A DNA stretch of 6,663 nucleotides. Origin: Thiotrichaceae bacterium (lineage in GTDB: Bacteria > Pseudomonadota > Gammaproteobacteria > Thiotrichales > Thiotrichaceae). Position numbers and translations under genes: made by a program. Of the stretch, positions 1 to 5,973 are shown one piece after another. Under the pieces are notes generated by a model. That model was not told the DNA's origin, did no database searches, and saw only the letters and a program-made list of their open reading frames with translations. Location of the stretch: contig JALVFC010000551.1 in the NCBI GenBank assembly GCA_027030285.1, forward strand, positions 1 through 6,663, given 5' to 3'. Every line of letters begins with the position of its first letter. Position 1 is the stretch's first letter.

Positions 1-1417
1 CAAGTTTCTTGTTGGCGTATATTTTCTCCTTCAACAGATTCATGGCGCCACCTTTGGGACCATTGCGGATAAGCCCGCCTTCCATTATCTCCTGGAACAA
101 TCTGGATTTGCCACCATCAGCATCATCTAACCAGTCTTTTACGGTACTGCGGTTTTCCTTTCTGGCGATATAGTCGCCAAAATAAGGCCCCACACCATAG
201 GCATCAATATGCCGACCGCATCCATTGGCAGCTTTCCACAACGGACAATCAAGAATTTCCTTGCCCAGCCAGGGGACAGAAAACAAGCTGCCTGCGACAC
301 ATTTCACACGGTTTCGCTGCGCTCCAAATTCTTTTTTCCAGATACGGCACATTTCCACAGTTCGCTTGGCGTACCAGTTGGCAGCCAATAAGACACGACG
401 CTTACCACTGGCAACTTTTTTGTAGGGGAAATTCCAGAGCTTGTCTGCTTTTCTCGCAGCATAGGTGGAAGCAGGAAAAATCGTGTTCCAGACTTCATTA
501 GAATATTCGATATAAACTTTCTGGTTTTTCCGCAGGCGGCGTTTCACCATACGGGCATATTGGCGCATGTAGTCATCACTGGCTTTATAGGGGATACTTA
601 GCCACGGTGCAGCATTGATCGCATTGGCAAGATCAACCATACGTAATTCAGGTACTCCTGTGTCACCCGTGTAATGTGGGGCACCTACGGGTGTACGCTG
701 ACTCCATTCAACCGCTTCATTGGATCTGGGATTACTCCAGGGCATAAAGCGTATAACCTGCATGGGACTGATCCGTGCCAGATAGTCAGGGTTAAAAACA
801 CGGCGTTGATATTCGTTTTCATATTTTTTGGGAACGATGTGAATATTGCGTATATATTCTCCATTTCCATAAGGGTCGGTGCGTGTGATCTGGAGCTTCA
901 GATTGCGTTTTGGTGATAGCAGGTCAAACTCAATGTGCCCCGGGCGTTGCAAGGTGATACGCAGGTCGCCGGTAATTTTCATCACGCCCTGCCCATCATA
1001 AAGCACCACATAGCGCCCCACGGGAAAGTGTTTTGACAGTTTCCAGATACTGGTCACACTGGTAAAAACTGGCGAATCCTGTGGTGCAGGCAAGGCTCGT
1101 ACCCAGCCATTGCCATCCAGCTGTAACAGATTTTGCTCACGAGTATTGAGAGAGGTTTTGCGTGTACAGCCTGGGTCGATTGGCTGATCTGATCTCCAGT
1201 CATATTCGCAGGATGTGAACCAGCCACGAGAGATTTTAAAGATATCCACAAAAGGGATGGATGAAGAGAGTTTCCCCAGATCACCAACATTAATCCCCAG
1301 CTTTGGATGCTCACTGAACTGGGCGCACGCTGAGTGCTGTAACAATAGAAATAGCAGAGAAGAAATAATAGCTGTCGCCAGTGTGCGGACAGGTCGGTAT
1401 CGAATTGTGTGTGGCAC
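1..1417 (-). CDS. Secreted protein of unknown function, glycoside-hydrolase-like (partial, 3' end outside window)
   Basis: An uninterrupted frame of 472 codons runs from a GTG at 1417 to the left edge, so the C-terminus is missing. The start is chosen because AAGGAG (1429-1424) lies six bases upstream; another in-frame GTG at 1441 lacks such a site. Residues 1-32 form a signal peptide: basic N-region, hydrophobic core LATAIISSLLFLLL, and an A-C-A cleavage site before Gln33, so export is likely. The mature protein opens with LGINVGDL and PFVDIFKISRGW (residues 55-66), followed by Cys70 and Cys84 that could pair. Residues 302-311 read YIEYSNEVWN; the Asn307-Glu308 pair resembles the acid/base Asn-Glu of clan GH-A (TIM-barrel) glycosidases. 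IDAYGVGPYFG lies at 404-414. From memory, these motifs recur in uncharacterised exported proteins sometimes annotated as cellulose-binding. A polysaccharide-active role is inference; substrate and nucleophile cannot be assigned. It lies downstream of the acidic protein and SDR genes on the same strand. Confidence 0.8.
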   Translation of the reverse strand, partial: MPHTIRYRPVRTLATAIISSLLFLLLQHSACAQFSEHPKLGINVGDLGKLSSSIPFVDIFKISRGWFTSCEYDWRSDQPIDPGCTRKTSLNTREQNLLQLDGNGWVRALPAPQDSPVFTSVTSIWKLSKHFPVGRYVVLYDGQGVMKITGDLRITLQRPGHIEFDLLSPKRNLKLQITRTDPYGNGEYIRNIHIVPKKYENEYQRRVFNPDYLARISPMQVIRFMPWSNPRSNEAVEWSQRTPVGAPHYTGDTGVPELRMVDLANAINAAPWLSIPYKASDDYMRQYARMVKRRLRKNQKVYIEYSNEVWNTIFPASTYAARKADKLWNFPYKKVASGKRRVLLAANWYAKRTVEMCRIWKKEFGAQRNRVKCVAGSLFSVPWLGKEILDCPLWKAANGCGRHIDAYGVGPYFGDYIARKENRSTVKDWLDDADGGKSRLFQEIMEGGLIRNGPKGGAMNLLKEKIYANKKL

Positions 1418-1431
1418 CGGGGGCTCCTTGG

Positions 1432-1444
1432 TTTGTGTCACAAA
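1432..1444. promoter_or_regulatory. Palindromic site upstream of the secreted-protein gene
   Basis: TTTGTG-T-CACAAA is a perfect 6+6 palindrome around one central base. It sits directly 5' of the Shine-Dalgarno sequence of the GTG-initiated gene and downstream of a possible -10 box. Its one-base centre cannot form an RNA loop, so a protein operator is more likely than a hairpin. It is not a CRP site, which would need a six-base spacer between TGTGA and TCACA. The regulator is unknown, and chance occurrence in AT-rich DNA is possible. Confidence 0.35.
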
Positions 1445-1465
1445 TTTAGAAATCCTTTAGCGGGA

Positions 1466-1471
1466 AGTATA
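1466..1471 (-). promoter_or_regulatory. Possible -10 box for the secreted-protein gene
   Basis: On the minus strand TATACT (five of six matches to TATAAT) lies in the 78-base gap between the acidic-protein stop and the GTG start. The region 15-18 bases upstream has no good -35 (AAGCAA-like), so the promoter would be weak or activator-dependent. It would give an RNA start near 1459, placing the 1432-1444 palindrome in the early transcribed region. The gene might instead be co-transcribed from the SDR promoter. Confidence 0.3.
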
Positions 1472-1495
1472 GCGGTGTTTAAAATAATTGCTTTC

Positions 1496-1918
1496 CTAAT
1501 CCGTCTCACGCAGTTTTTTACAAATCGGTGAATCATCAGGATTTTCAACACTGCTGACAATCGTTTCAATAAAACTGTTAAACTCCTCCATTGTGATAAC
1601 TTCCAACATGCGATTCATGATATTCGGGTCAACCTTTGCGATGGTTTGCTTACCACCTGCTAGTTGAAGATAAATACCAGCAGTACTGATATCGTCATCA
1701 TCTGATTTTTCTTCCAGCATCATCTGGTCTTCAACACTCAATGTCTCGTAAATCTCATCCAGTTCATCCCACAACTCATCCCCAATATCTTCAGACACCT
1801 TGATATTAATAGCATCCTGAACAGCTTCTATTTCCTCTTCCCATTTGATGTTCTTTTGCCTGAGGATATCTAGAAACTTCTGGCTGATTTCGGAGTTAAA
1901 AAAAAGAAATTCTATCAT
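1496..1918 (-). CDS. Small acidic conserved-looking hypothetical protein (140 aa)
   Basis: I do not recognise a named family. The 140-residue protein has no signal peptide or membrane segment and should be cytoplasmic. It is strongly acidic: about 35 Asp/Glu against about 12 Lys/Arg, including a DDDD run at residues 73-76. The N-terminus (MIEFLFF, then an amphipathic helix at about 10-22 and a strand) could start a small alpha/beta fold; residues 42-70 look helical and acidic; 80-96 look like a beta hairpin (GIYLQLAGGKQTIAKVD); 98-124 look helical; and the end carries ENPDDSPICKK. It starts two bases after the SDR stop (TGA-TT-ATG), with a GGAG at 1932-1929 inside the SDR gene's 3' end, so translational coupling and one transcript with the SDR gene are likely. 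The tail pattern reminds me of hypothetical proteins in pseudomonads, but that is only memory. Codon use resembles its neighbours, which supports a real gene. Confidence 0.8.
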   Translation of the reverse strand: MIEFLFFNSEISQKFLDILRQKNIKWEEEIEAVQDAINIKVSEDIGDELWDELDEIYETLSVEDQMMLEEKSDDDDISTAGIYLQLAGGKQTIAKVDPNIMNRMLEVITMEEFNSFIETIVSSVENPDDSPICKKLRETD

Positions 1919-1920
1919 AA

Positions 1921-2751
1921 TCAGTTAGCTCCAACTTTTTTTATAACTTTGTCCAGCCACCGTGTAGGTAAAACCCGCTTCAGAAAAGCAAACAGGTAGG
2001 TAGGGAAAGTCACATAATAATGCGGTTTGGGTGAACGGCTCTCCAGCGCATGAAGCACTTTTGACAGCACAGCTTCAGGTGGCAAGGTAAACGGTACGGC
2101 TGGCCCCTCTTTTTCCAGTCGCTTTAGTACCGCCTGGTATTTTTCGGCATGAAAGCTACTGTTAGTGTCAATATTTTCTTTTAGCTTTATTAATGCATTA
2201 TGCCGAAACTGACTTTCTATAGGCCCTGGCTCAATCAGTACAACATCAATATCAGTATCCGACAGCTCAATGCGCATGGTGTCAGCAAAGCCTTCAATCG
2301 CATATTTGCTGGCGTTATAGGCACCACGGTAGGGAAGTGTCACCAGCCCCAGCAAAGAGCTATTGAAAATGATCTTGCCTTCATTGGCATGACGCATAAA
2401 AGGTAGTAGCCGGTTAGTTAGCTGAATCCAGCCAAAGACATTGCTGGCGAACTGCGCCTCAATCACCTCACGGCTTAAATCTTCTACCGCGCCGGGTTGC
2501 CCGTATGCGCCATTATGAAATATGGCAAAGATGTCATGATTGGTTCTTAAAATAAGCTCATTAGCACAATCATCCACACTCTCCGGGTCAGCATAATCAA
2601 GTTCTATAGCCGTCAGACCCTCAGCTTTTAGCCGATTGATATCTTCATCATTTCTTGCCGTGGCAAACACCTTGTAGCCACGCTCCTGTAGCCCTTTGGC
2701 TACACAGTAGCCAATACCGCTGGAGCAGCCAGTTACGAGTACATTTTTCAT
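1921..2751 (-). CDS. SDR-family NAD(P)-dependent oxidoreductase, YbbO-like
   Basis: Classical short-chain dehydrogenase/reductase of 276 residues. The Rossmann nucleotide-binding motif TGCSSGIG is at 7-14; Arg33 (in TAR) after the second strand suggests NADP(H) preference; the NNAG-equivalent is HNGAYG (79-84). The catalytic set is Asn104, Ser131/132, Tyr145 and Lys149 (YNASK), followed by PG at 175-176. The sequence parallels E. coli YbbO as I remember it (TGCSSGIG start, SSLLGL, RGAYNASKYAIEG, LIEPGPI, and a C-terminal LKRVLPTRWLDKVI close to YbbO's end), a protein described as an NADP-dependent aldehyde reductase. Reduction of aldehydes or ketones is therefore the best guess; the substrate is unknown. 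The C-terminal stretch 247-262 is hydrophobic and could touch the membrane. The ATG at 2751 has AGGA seven bases upstream. It is the first gene of a leftward unit with the acidic protein and is divergent from the FmdB-type gene. Confidence 0.9.
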   Translation of the reverse strand: MKNVLVTGCSSGIGYCVAKGLQERGYKVFATARNDEDINRLKAEGLTAIELDYADPESVDDCANELILRTNHDIFAIFHNGAYGQPGAVEDLSREVIEAQFASNVFGWIQLTNRLLPFMRHANEGKIIFNSSLLGLVTLPYRGAYNASKYAIEGFADTMRIELSDTDIDVVLIEPGPIESQFRHNALIKLKENIDTNSSFHAEKYQAVLKRLEKEGPAVPFTLPPEAVLSKVLHALESRSPKPHYYVTFPTYLFAFLKRVLPTRWLDKVIKKVGAN

Positions 2752-2796
2752 GCGCGTATCCTAGCAGAATCAGATAAGTGAATACCAATTCAATGC

Positions 2797-2824
2797 TTGT
2801 TTTTTTATTGAAACACTCTATATT
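2797..2824 (+). promoter_or_regulatory. Possible sigma-70 promoter for the FmdB-type gene
   Basis: TTGTTT (2797-2802), a 16-base spacer and TATATT (2819-2824) form a plausible -35/-10 pair. The -10 matches TATAAT at five of six positions and the -35 matches at three. Transcription would start near 2831, leaving a leader of about 90 bases that includes the 2838-2878 inverted repeat. A second -35-like TTGAAA at 2808-2813 has no good partner. No equally good promoter was found for the divergent SDR gene. Confidence 0.35.
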
Positions 2825-2837
2825 AATGTCCACTAAT

Positions 2838-2878
2838 GGAAGTGATGATACTTACACAGGCACTGAAGGCTCACTTCC
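2838..2878 (+). repeat. Inverted repeat in the leader of the FmdB-type gene
   Basis: GGAAGTGA (2838-2845) and TCACTTCC (2871-2878) are perfect 8-base inverted arms around a 25-base loop. A competing pairing exists between ACAGG in the loop (2856-2860) and CCTGT (2881-2885), so two alternative folds can be drawn. The structure sits between the possible promoter and the ribosome-binding site of the FmdB-type gene. It could be an RNA leader element or a spaced operator for the divergent gene pair. No T-run follows, so it is not an intrinsic terminator. Confidence 0.5.
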
Positions 2879-2921
2879 AACCTGTTTAACACGTTAATTG
2901 TAGCTTTTTAAGGAAAAGATC

Positions 2922-3203
2922 ATGCCTATTTATGATTATGAATGTACTGCCTGCCAGCATGAATTTGAAGTTATGCAGAAAGTTAATGATGCTCCATTAA
3001 AACAGTGCCCTGAATGCACTCAGGATACCCTGCAGAAAAAAGTCTCGGCACCTTCTTTCAGGCTTAGTGGCAGTGGCTGGTATGAAACTGACTTCAAAAG
3101 CGGTAACAAGAAGAACCTGGCAGGGGATAAGGGTGAGAAAAAAAGCACTGAGAAGTCATCCAGTGGACCCGGAGGATGTGGAGCAAGTTGCGGCTGCCAT
3201 TAG
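2922..3203 (+). CDS. FmdB-type zinc-ribbon protein
   Basis: A 93-residue protein beginning MPIYDYECTACQHEF, the signature of the FmdB/CxxC_CxxC_SSSS small zinc-ribbon family. Four zinc ligands are visible: Cys8-x2-Cys11 and Cys29-x2-Cys32. The family segment GSGWYETDF is at 50-58, followed by a Lys/Ser-rich flexible linker (60-82) and an unusual Cys-rich tail, GGCGASCGCH (84-93), with three more cysteines and a terminal histidine. The family was named after a proposed formamidase regulator, but its molecular role is not established; zinc binding is a safe inference. The start has AAGGA seven bases upstream. It leads the rightward block, followed by the DUF502 gene 149 bases downstream and then aspS, an order I recall from other Gammaproteobacteria. 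Function in tRNA charging is not implied by this order alone. Confidence 0.92.
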   Translation: MPIYDYECTACQHEFEVMQKVNDAPLKQCPECTQDTLQKKVSAPSFRLSGSGWYETDFKSGNKKNLAGDKGEKKSTEKSSSGPGGCGASCGCH

Positions 3204-3251
3204 GAACTTGAACACTCAGACTATTTAATACTTTGGATGTAGGACATTAGC

Positions 3252-3287
3252 CCCGCCAAATGTTTATCAAAGCAACATATTGGCGGG
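3252..3287. repeat. Long bulged inverted repeat between the FmdB-type and DUF502 genes
   Basis: Arms CCCGCCAA (3252-3259) and TTGGCGGG (3280-3287) pair perfectly. The stem continues with ATGTT (3260-3264) against AACAT (3274-3278), with A3279 bulged, giving 13 base pairs and a nine-base loop. The sequence after it (TAAAGCTTC) has no T-run, so a standard intrinsic terminator is not supported. It might act as an RNA stability or processing hairpin, an attenuating structure, or one copy of a dispersed palindromic repeat. Confidence 0.6.
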
Positions 3288-3302
3288 TAAAGCTTCACTT
3301 CC

Positions 3303-3311
3303 TGTTATATC
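3303..3311 (+). promoter_or_regulatory. Possible extended -10 for the DUF502 gene
   Basis: TGT followed by TATATC (3306-3311) fits the TGnTATAAT extended -10 pattern, with four of six matches in the hexamer. The only -35-like sequence, TTGGCG at 3280-3285, is 20 bases away, which is too far for a normal promoter. If used, transcription would start near 3318, about 35 bases before the DUF502 start. Weak evidence. Confidence 0.2.
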
Positions 3312-3352
3312 ATCTGTTTTGAAAATCTAGCTCCCTTTTCCCGCGACCATCT

Positions 3353-4030
3353 ATGCGTTCATTATTTACCATACCTTTCACACACATACGCAAATATATT
3401 ATTGCTGGATTGCTTGTCTGGGTGCCTCTGGGCATTACCATTCTGGTCATCAAGTTATTAATTGATCTGCTGGATCGCTCCATGATTCTGTTGCCACCCA
3501 GCTTACGTCCGGAAGCATTGCTGGGCTTTCCGCTGCCAGGGCTGGGAATTCTGATCAGTGCCTTTGTGATAATCACAACAGGACTCGTTGTCACCAATCT
3601 GGCAGGGCGTAAAATGGTCAGCTTCGGAGAAAACCTGGTTGAGCGTATTCCTCTGGTCCGATCGATATACTCGGCAGTCAAACAGGTTACCGAGACAATT
3701 ATCTCTTCTGATAAAAACTCATTCCGTCAGGTATTGCTCATTGAATATCCCCGCAAAGGCGCATGGACCATTGCCTTTCAGACAGGTGAAACGATGGGGA
3801 ATTTTAATCAGCTAGTGGGAGAGGATCTGCTTACGATATTTGTGCCTACAACACCTAACCCAACCTCCGGCTTTATCATTATGTTACCTAAGGATGAAGT
3901 CATCCTGCTGGATATTGATGTGGAAGATGCACTCAAATTCATTATGTCTTTGGGTGTGGTCACACCTGGCAGCAAGTCAAATAAATTCTCCAAAGTTGTA
4001 GACCTTGACCTTTCCACCTTACAAAAGTAA
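3353..4030 (+). CDS. DUF502 family inner-membrane protein
   Basis: A 225-residue protein with two predicted membrane segments: about 15-40 (YIIAGLLVWVPLGITILVIK) and about 61-84 (PGLGILISAFVIITTGLVV). A soluble region follows. Family hallmarks are visible: LVWVPLGIT near the first segment, ERIPLVRSIYSAVKQV at 97-112 after the second, and FVPTTPNPTSGF at 163-174. Length is typical for DUF502. The biochemical role is unknown; plant relatives (COV1-like proteins) affect vascular patterning, which says little about bacteria. The ATG at 3353 has no recognisable Shine-Dalgarno sequence, yet the N-terminus aligns with the family as I remember it, and no better upstream start exists in frame. It lies 80 bases before aspS in a conserved order, so co-expression with aspS is likely. 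Confidence 0.92.
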   Translation: MRSLFTIPFTHIRKYIIAGLLVWVPLGITILVIKLLIDLLDRSMILLPPSLRPEALLGFPLPGLGILISAFVIITTGLVVTNLAGRKMVSFGENLVERIPLVRSIYSAVKQVTETIISSDKNSFRQVLLIEYPRKGAWTIAFQTGETMGNFNQLVGEDLLTIFVPTTPNPTSGFIIMLPKDEVILLDIDVEDALKFIMSLGVVTPGSKSNKFSKVVDLDLSTLQK

Positions 4031-4036
4031 CAAAAT

Positions 4037-4064
4037 CGCCTGTTGAACTTGCGTATTTCAGGCG
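4037..4064. repeat. Short inverted repeat in the DUF502-aspS gap
   Basis: CGCCTG (4037-4042) and CAGGCG (4059-4064) form a six-base stem with a 16-base loop, just after the DUF502 stop. No T-run follows. It could be an RNA hairpin between co-transcribed genes or chance. Confidence 0.35.
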
Positions 4065-4094
4065 CAACCCTTACCATTTCGCATCTTTTAAATT

Positions 4095-4109
4095 GAACGA
4101 GTTCAGAAC
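4095..4109. repeat. Alternating GAAC/GTTC pairs before the aspS start
   Basis: GAAC (4095-4098), GTTC (4101-4104) and GAAC (4106-4109) stand immediately before the aspS ATG at 4111, so GTTC can pair with either flanking copy only through very tight turns in RNA. The weak GAG ribosome-binding candidate (4099-4101) overlaps the first pair. As DNA the pattern could be a small operator. Function is unproven. Confidence 0.25.
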
Positions 4110-4110
4110 T

Positions 4111-5889
4111 ATGCGTAGCCATTACTGTGGTGTTGTTGACGAGGCACTACTGGATCAGGAAATCACCCTTTGCGGTTGGGTCAACAAGCGCCGTGATCAC
4201 GGTGGAGTCATCTTTGTGGATTTGCGAGATCGGGAAGGTCTGGTACAGGTGGTATTTGACCCGGATGACCCAGAAATGTTTAAGCTGGCTGAGAGCATTC
4301 GTAATGAACATATTCTGCGTGTTAAAGGTCGTGTCAGACCGCGCCCTGAAGGTACTATCAATGAAAAGCTCACCAGTGGCAAGGTAGAAGTCTTTGGGCT
4401 GGAGCTTGATGTATTAAGTGCATCGGAAACCCCTCCCTTCCAACTTGATGAAGAAGTGGGTGAAGATATCCGCCTGAAATACCGCTATGTTGACCTGCGC
4501 CGCCCTGAAATGCAGCAACGCATCCAGACCCGTGCCAAAGTCACTGGCTTTATGCGCCGTTTTCTGGAAGATAATGGCTTTCTGGAAATTGAAACCCCAA
4601 CCCTGACCCGGGCAACACCTGAAGGTGCGCGTGATTATCTGGTTCCCAGTCGTGTACATGCCGGGGAGTTCTACGCCCTGCCCCAGTCACCGCAGCTATT
4701 CAAGCAACTGCTGATGATGTCCGGCATGGAAAAGTATTACCAGATCGCGCGCTGTTTCCGTGATGAAGACCTGCGTGCAGATCGTCAACCTGAGTTCACG
4801 CAGCTCGACCTGGAAATGTCTTTTGTGACTGAAGAAGACATTATGAACCTCACTGAGGATATGCTGCGCAAGCTCTTCAAAACCGTGCTGAATGTGGATC
4901 TGGTTGAGCCATTCCCACGCATGACCTATGCCGAGGCAATGCAGCGTTTTGGTTCGGATAAACCTGATCTGCGCAATACGCTGGAGCTGGTAGAAGTCAG
5001 TGACCTGATGAAGGATGTGGAGTTTAAAGTATTCTCAGGGCCAGCCAATGATGAAGCCGGGCGTGTTGCTGCCCTGCGTCTGCCTGCTGGCAGTGAATTA
5101 AGTCGCAAGGACATTGATGAATACACCAAATTTGTAAGCAAATATGGTGCCAAAGGTCTGGCGTATATCAAGGTCAATAGTCTGGCAGATGGTATGGATG
5201 GCTTGCAATCACCGATTCTCAAATTCCTGCCGGATGAGGTTGCACTAGCAATTATGGAGCGAGTCGCAGCAGAAGACGGCGACCTGGTATTCTTCGGGGC
5301 AGACAAGGCAAAAATTGTCAACGATGCACTGGGTGCATTGATCATTAAACTCGGCAAAGACCGCAATCTGTTACAGGGAGAATGGGCACCTCTTTGGGTC
5401 GTTGATTTCCCCATGTTTGAATGGGATGAGAAAAATAATCGCTGGCAAGCACTACATCACCCCTTCACCGCACCTGATACTGATGATATTGACAGCATCA
5501 AGAATGACCCAGGGGCTGCCATGTCACGTGCCTACGATATTATTCTCAACGGTACGGAACTCGGCGGTGGCTCTATCCGTATTCATGATCGTGAGATGCA
5601 ACAGGCAATGCTGGAAGTGCTGGGAATTTCCGAGGAAGAAGCCGAAAGCAAGTTTGGCTTCCTGCTAACTGCCCTGAAATACGGCTGCCCTCCTCTGGGC
5701 GGGCTGGCATTTGGACTGGATCGTATGATTATGCTTATGACCGGCAGTGATTCTATCCGCGATGTCATGGCATTTCCTAAAACACAAAGCGCCCAATGTC
5801 CATTGACCGCAGCACCTTCAGAAGTTGATTTTGGACAGCTACGCGAATTGCATATCAAGGTTCGTAAACCTGTCAGCGAAAGCGAATAA
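4111..5889 (+). CDS. aspS: Aspartyl-tRNA synthetase (AspRS), bacterial type
   Basis: Attaches aspartate to tRNA in the cytoplasm using ATP. The 592-residue protein matches the usual bacterial length (E. coli 590). An N-terminal OB-fold anticodon-binding domain (about 1-110, with LCGWVNKRRDHGG) is followed by the class II catalytic core. Visible are GARDYLVPSR, QSPQLFKQ from Gln192, motif 2 FRDEDLRADRQPEFTQ from Phe216, and motif 3 GLAFGLDR at 531-538 with Arg538; the bacterial GAD insertion lies at roughly 290-410. The ATG at 4111 gives MRSHYCG, the family N-terminus; an in-frame TTG at 4093 would add six residues without a ribosome-binding site. The Shine-Dalgarno at the ATG is also weak (GAG at 4099-4101). 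His30 and Gly81 match the Pseudomonas-like form linked to non-discriminating charging of both tRNA-Asp and tRNA-Asn; E. coli has Leu at the first position. This would require GatCAB elsewhere in the genome. Confidence 0.98.
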   Translation: MRSHYCGVVDEALLDQEITLCGWVNKRRDHGGVIFVDLRDREGLVQVVFDPDDPEMFKLAESIRNEHILRVKGRVRPRPEGTINEKLTSGKVEVFGLELDVLSASETPPFQLDEEVGEDIRLKYRYVDLRRPEMQQRIQTRAKVTGFMRRFLEDNGFLEIETPTLTRATPEGARDYLVPSRVHAGEFYALPQSPQLFKQLLMMSGMEKYYQIARCFRDEDLRADRQPEFTQLDLEMSFVTEEDIMNLTEDMLRKLFKTVLNVDLVEPFPRMTYAEAMQRFGSDKPDLRNTLELVEVSDLMKDVEFKVFSGPANDEAGRVAALRLPAGSELSRKDIDEYTKFVSKYGAKGLAYIKVNSLADGMDGLQSPILKFLPDEVALAIMERVAAEDGDLVFFGADKAKIVNDALGALIIKLGKDRNLLQGEWAPLWVVDFPMFEWDEKNNRWQALHHPFTAPDTDDIDSIKNDPGAAMSRAYDIILNGTELGGGSIRIHDREMQQAMLEVLGISEEEAESKFGFLLTALKYGCPPLGGLAFGLDRMIMLMTGSDSIRDVMAFPKTQSAQCPLTAAPSEVDFGQLRELHIKVRKPVSESE

Positions 5890-5912
5890 CAACAGCATTT
5901 TATTGATGCAGA

Positions 5913-5935
5913 CCGGATAAGCTGCTGCTATCCGG
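5913..5935. repeat. Short hairpin after aspS
   Basis: CCGGATA (5913-5919) and TATCCGG (5929-5935) form a perfect seven-base stem around a nine-base loop, 24 bases after the aspS stop. The following bases (CTCTGCTCTG) contain no T-run, so it is not a classic intrinsic terminator, although it may stabilise the mRNA end. The next gene begins 38 bases later. Confidence 0.45.
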
Positions 5936-5973
5936 CTCTGCTCTGCTCCCATACCCTCCAGCCAGAAAATTTT

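Noticed and set aside
304..498. Short minus-strand frame with a hydrophobic start
   Set aside because: It lies in another frame within the long secreted-protein gene, whose frame is continuous and has signal peptide and motifs.
1322..1333. Lipoprotein cleavage site (Cys31) in the secreted protein
   Set aside because: The bases before Cys give Q-H-S-A-C, lacking the usual Leu/Val at -3; A-C-A before Gln33 fits signal peptidase I better.
2799..2810. T-run before the FmdB-type gene as a terminator
   Set aside because: No gene ends upstream on the plus strand and no stem precedes the run; on the minus strand it is an A-run. It is better seen as AT-rich promoter DNA.
3310..3681. 123-codon minus-strand frame over the DUF502 start
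   Set aside because: It overlaps a well-supported gene and its translation shows no domain features; a shadow frame.
4093..4110. In-frame TTG start for aspS adding six residues
   Set aside because: No Shine-Dalgarno precedes it, and the ATG at 4111 gives MRSHYCG, the usual AspRS N-terminus.
4926..5414. 162-codon open frame on the minus strand inside aspS
   Set aside because: It is antisense to a strongly conserved gene, Ser/Arg/Leu-rich without recognisable motifs, and has no promoter or ribosome-binding site that I can see.
5913..5935. Hairpin after aspS as an intrinsic terminator
   Set aside because: No T-run follows the stem, so only a hairpin is reported.
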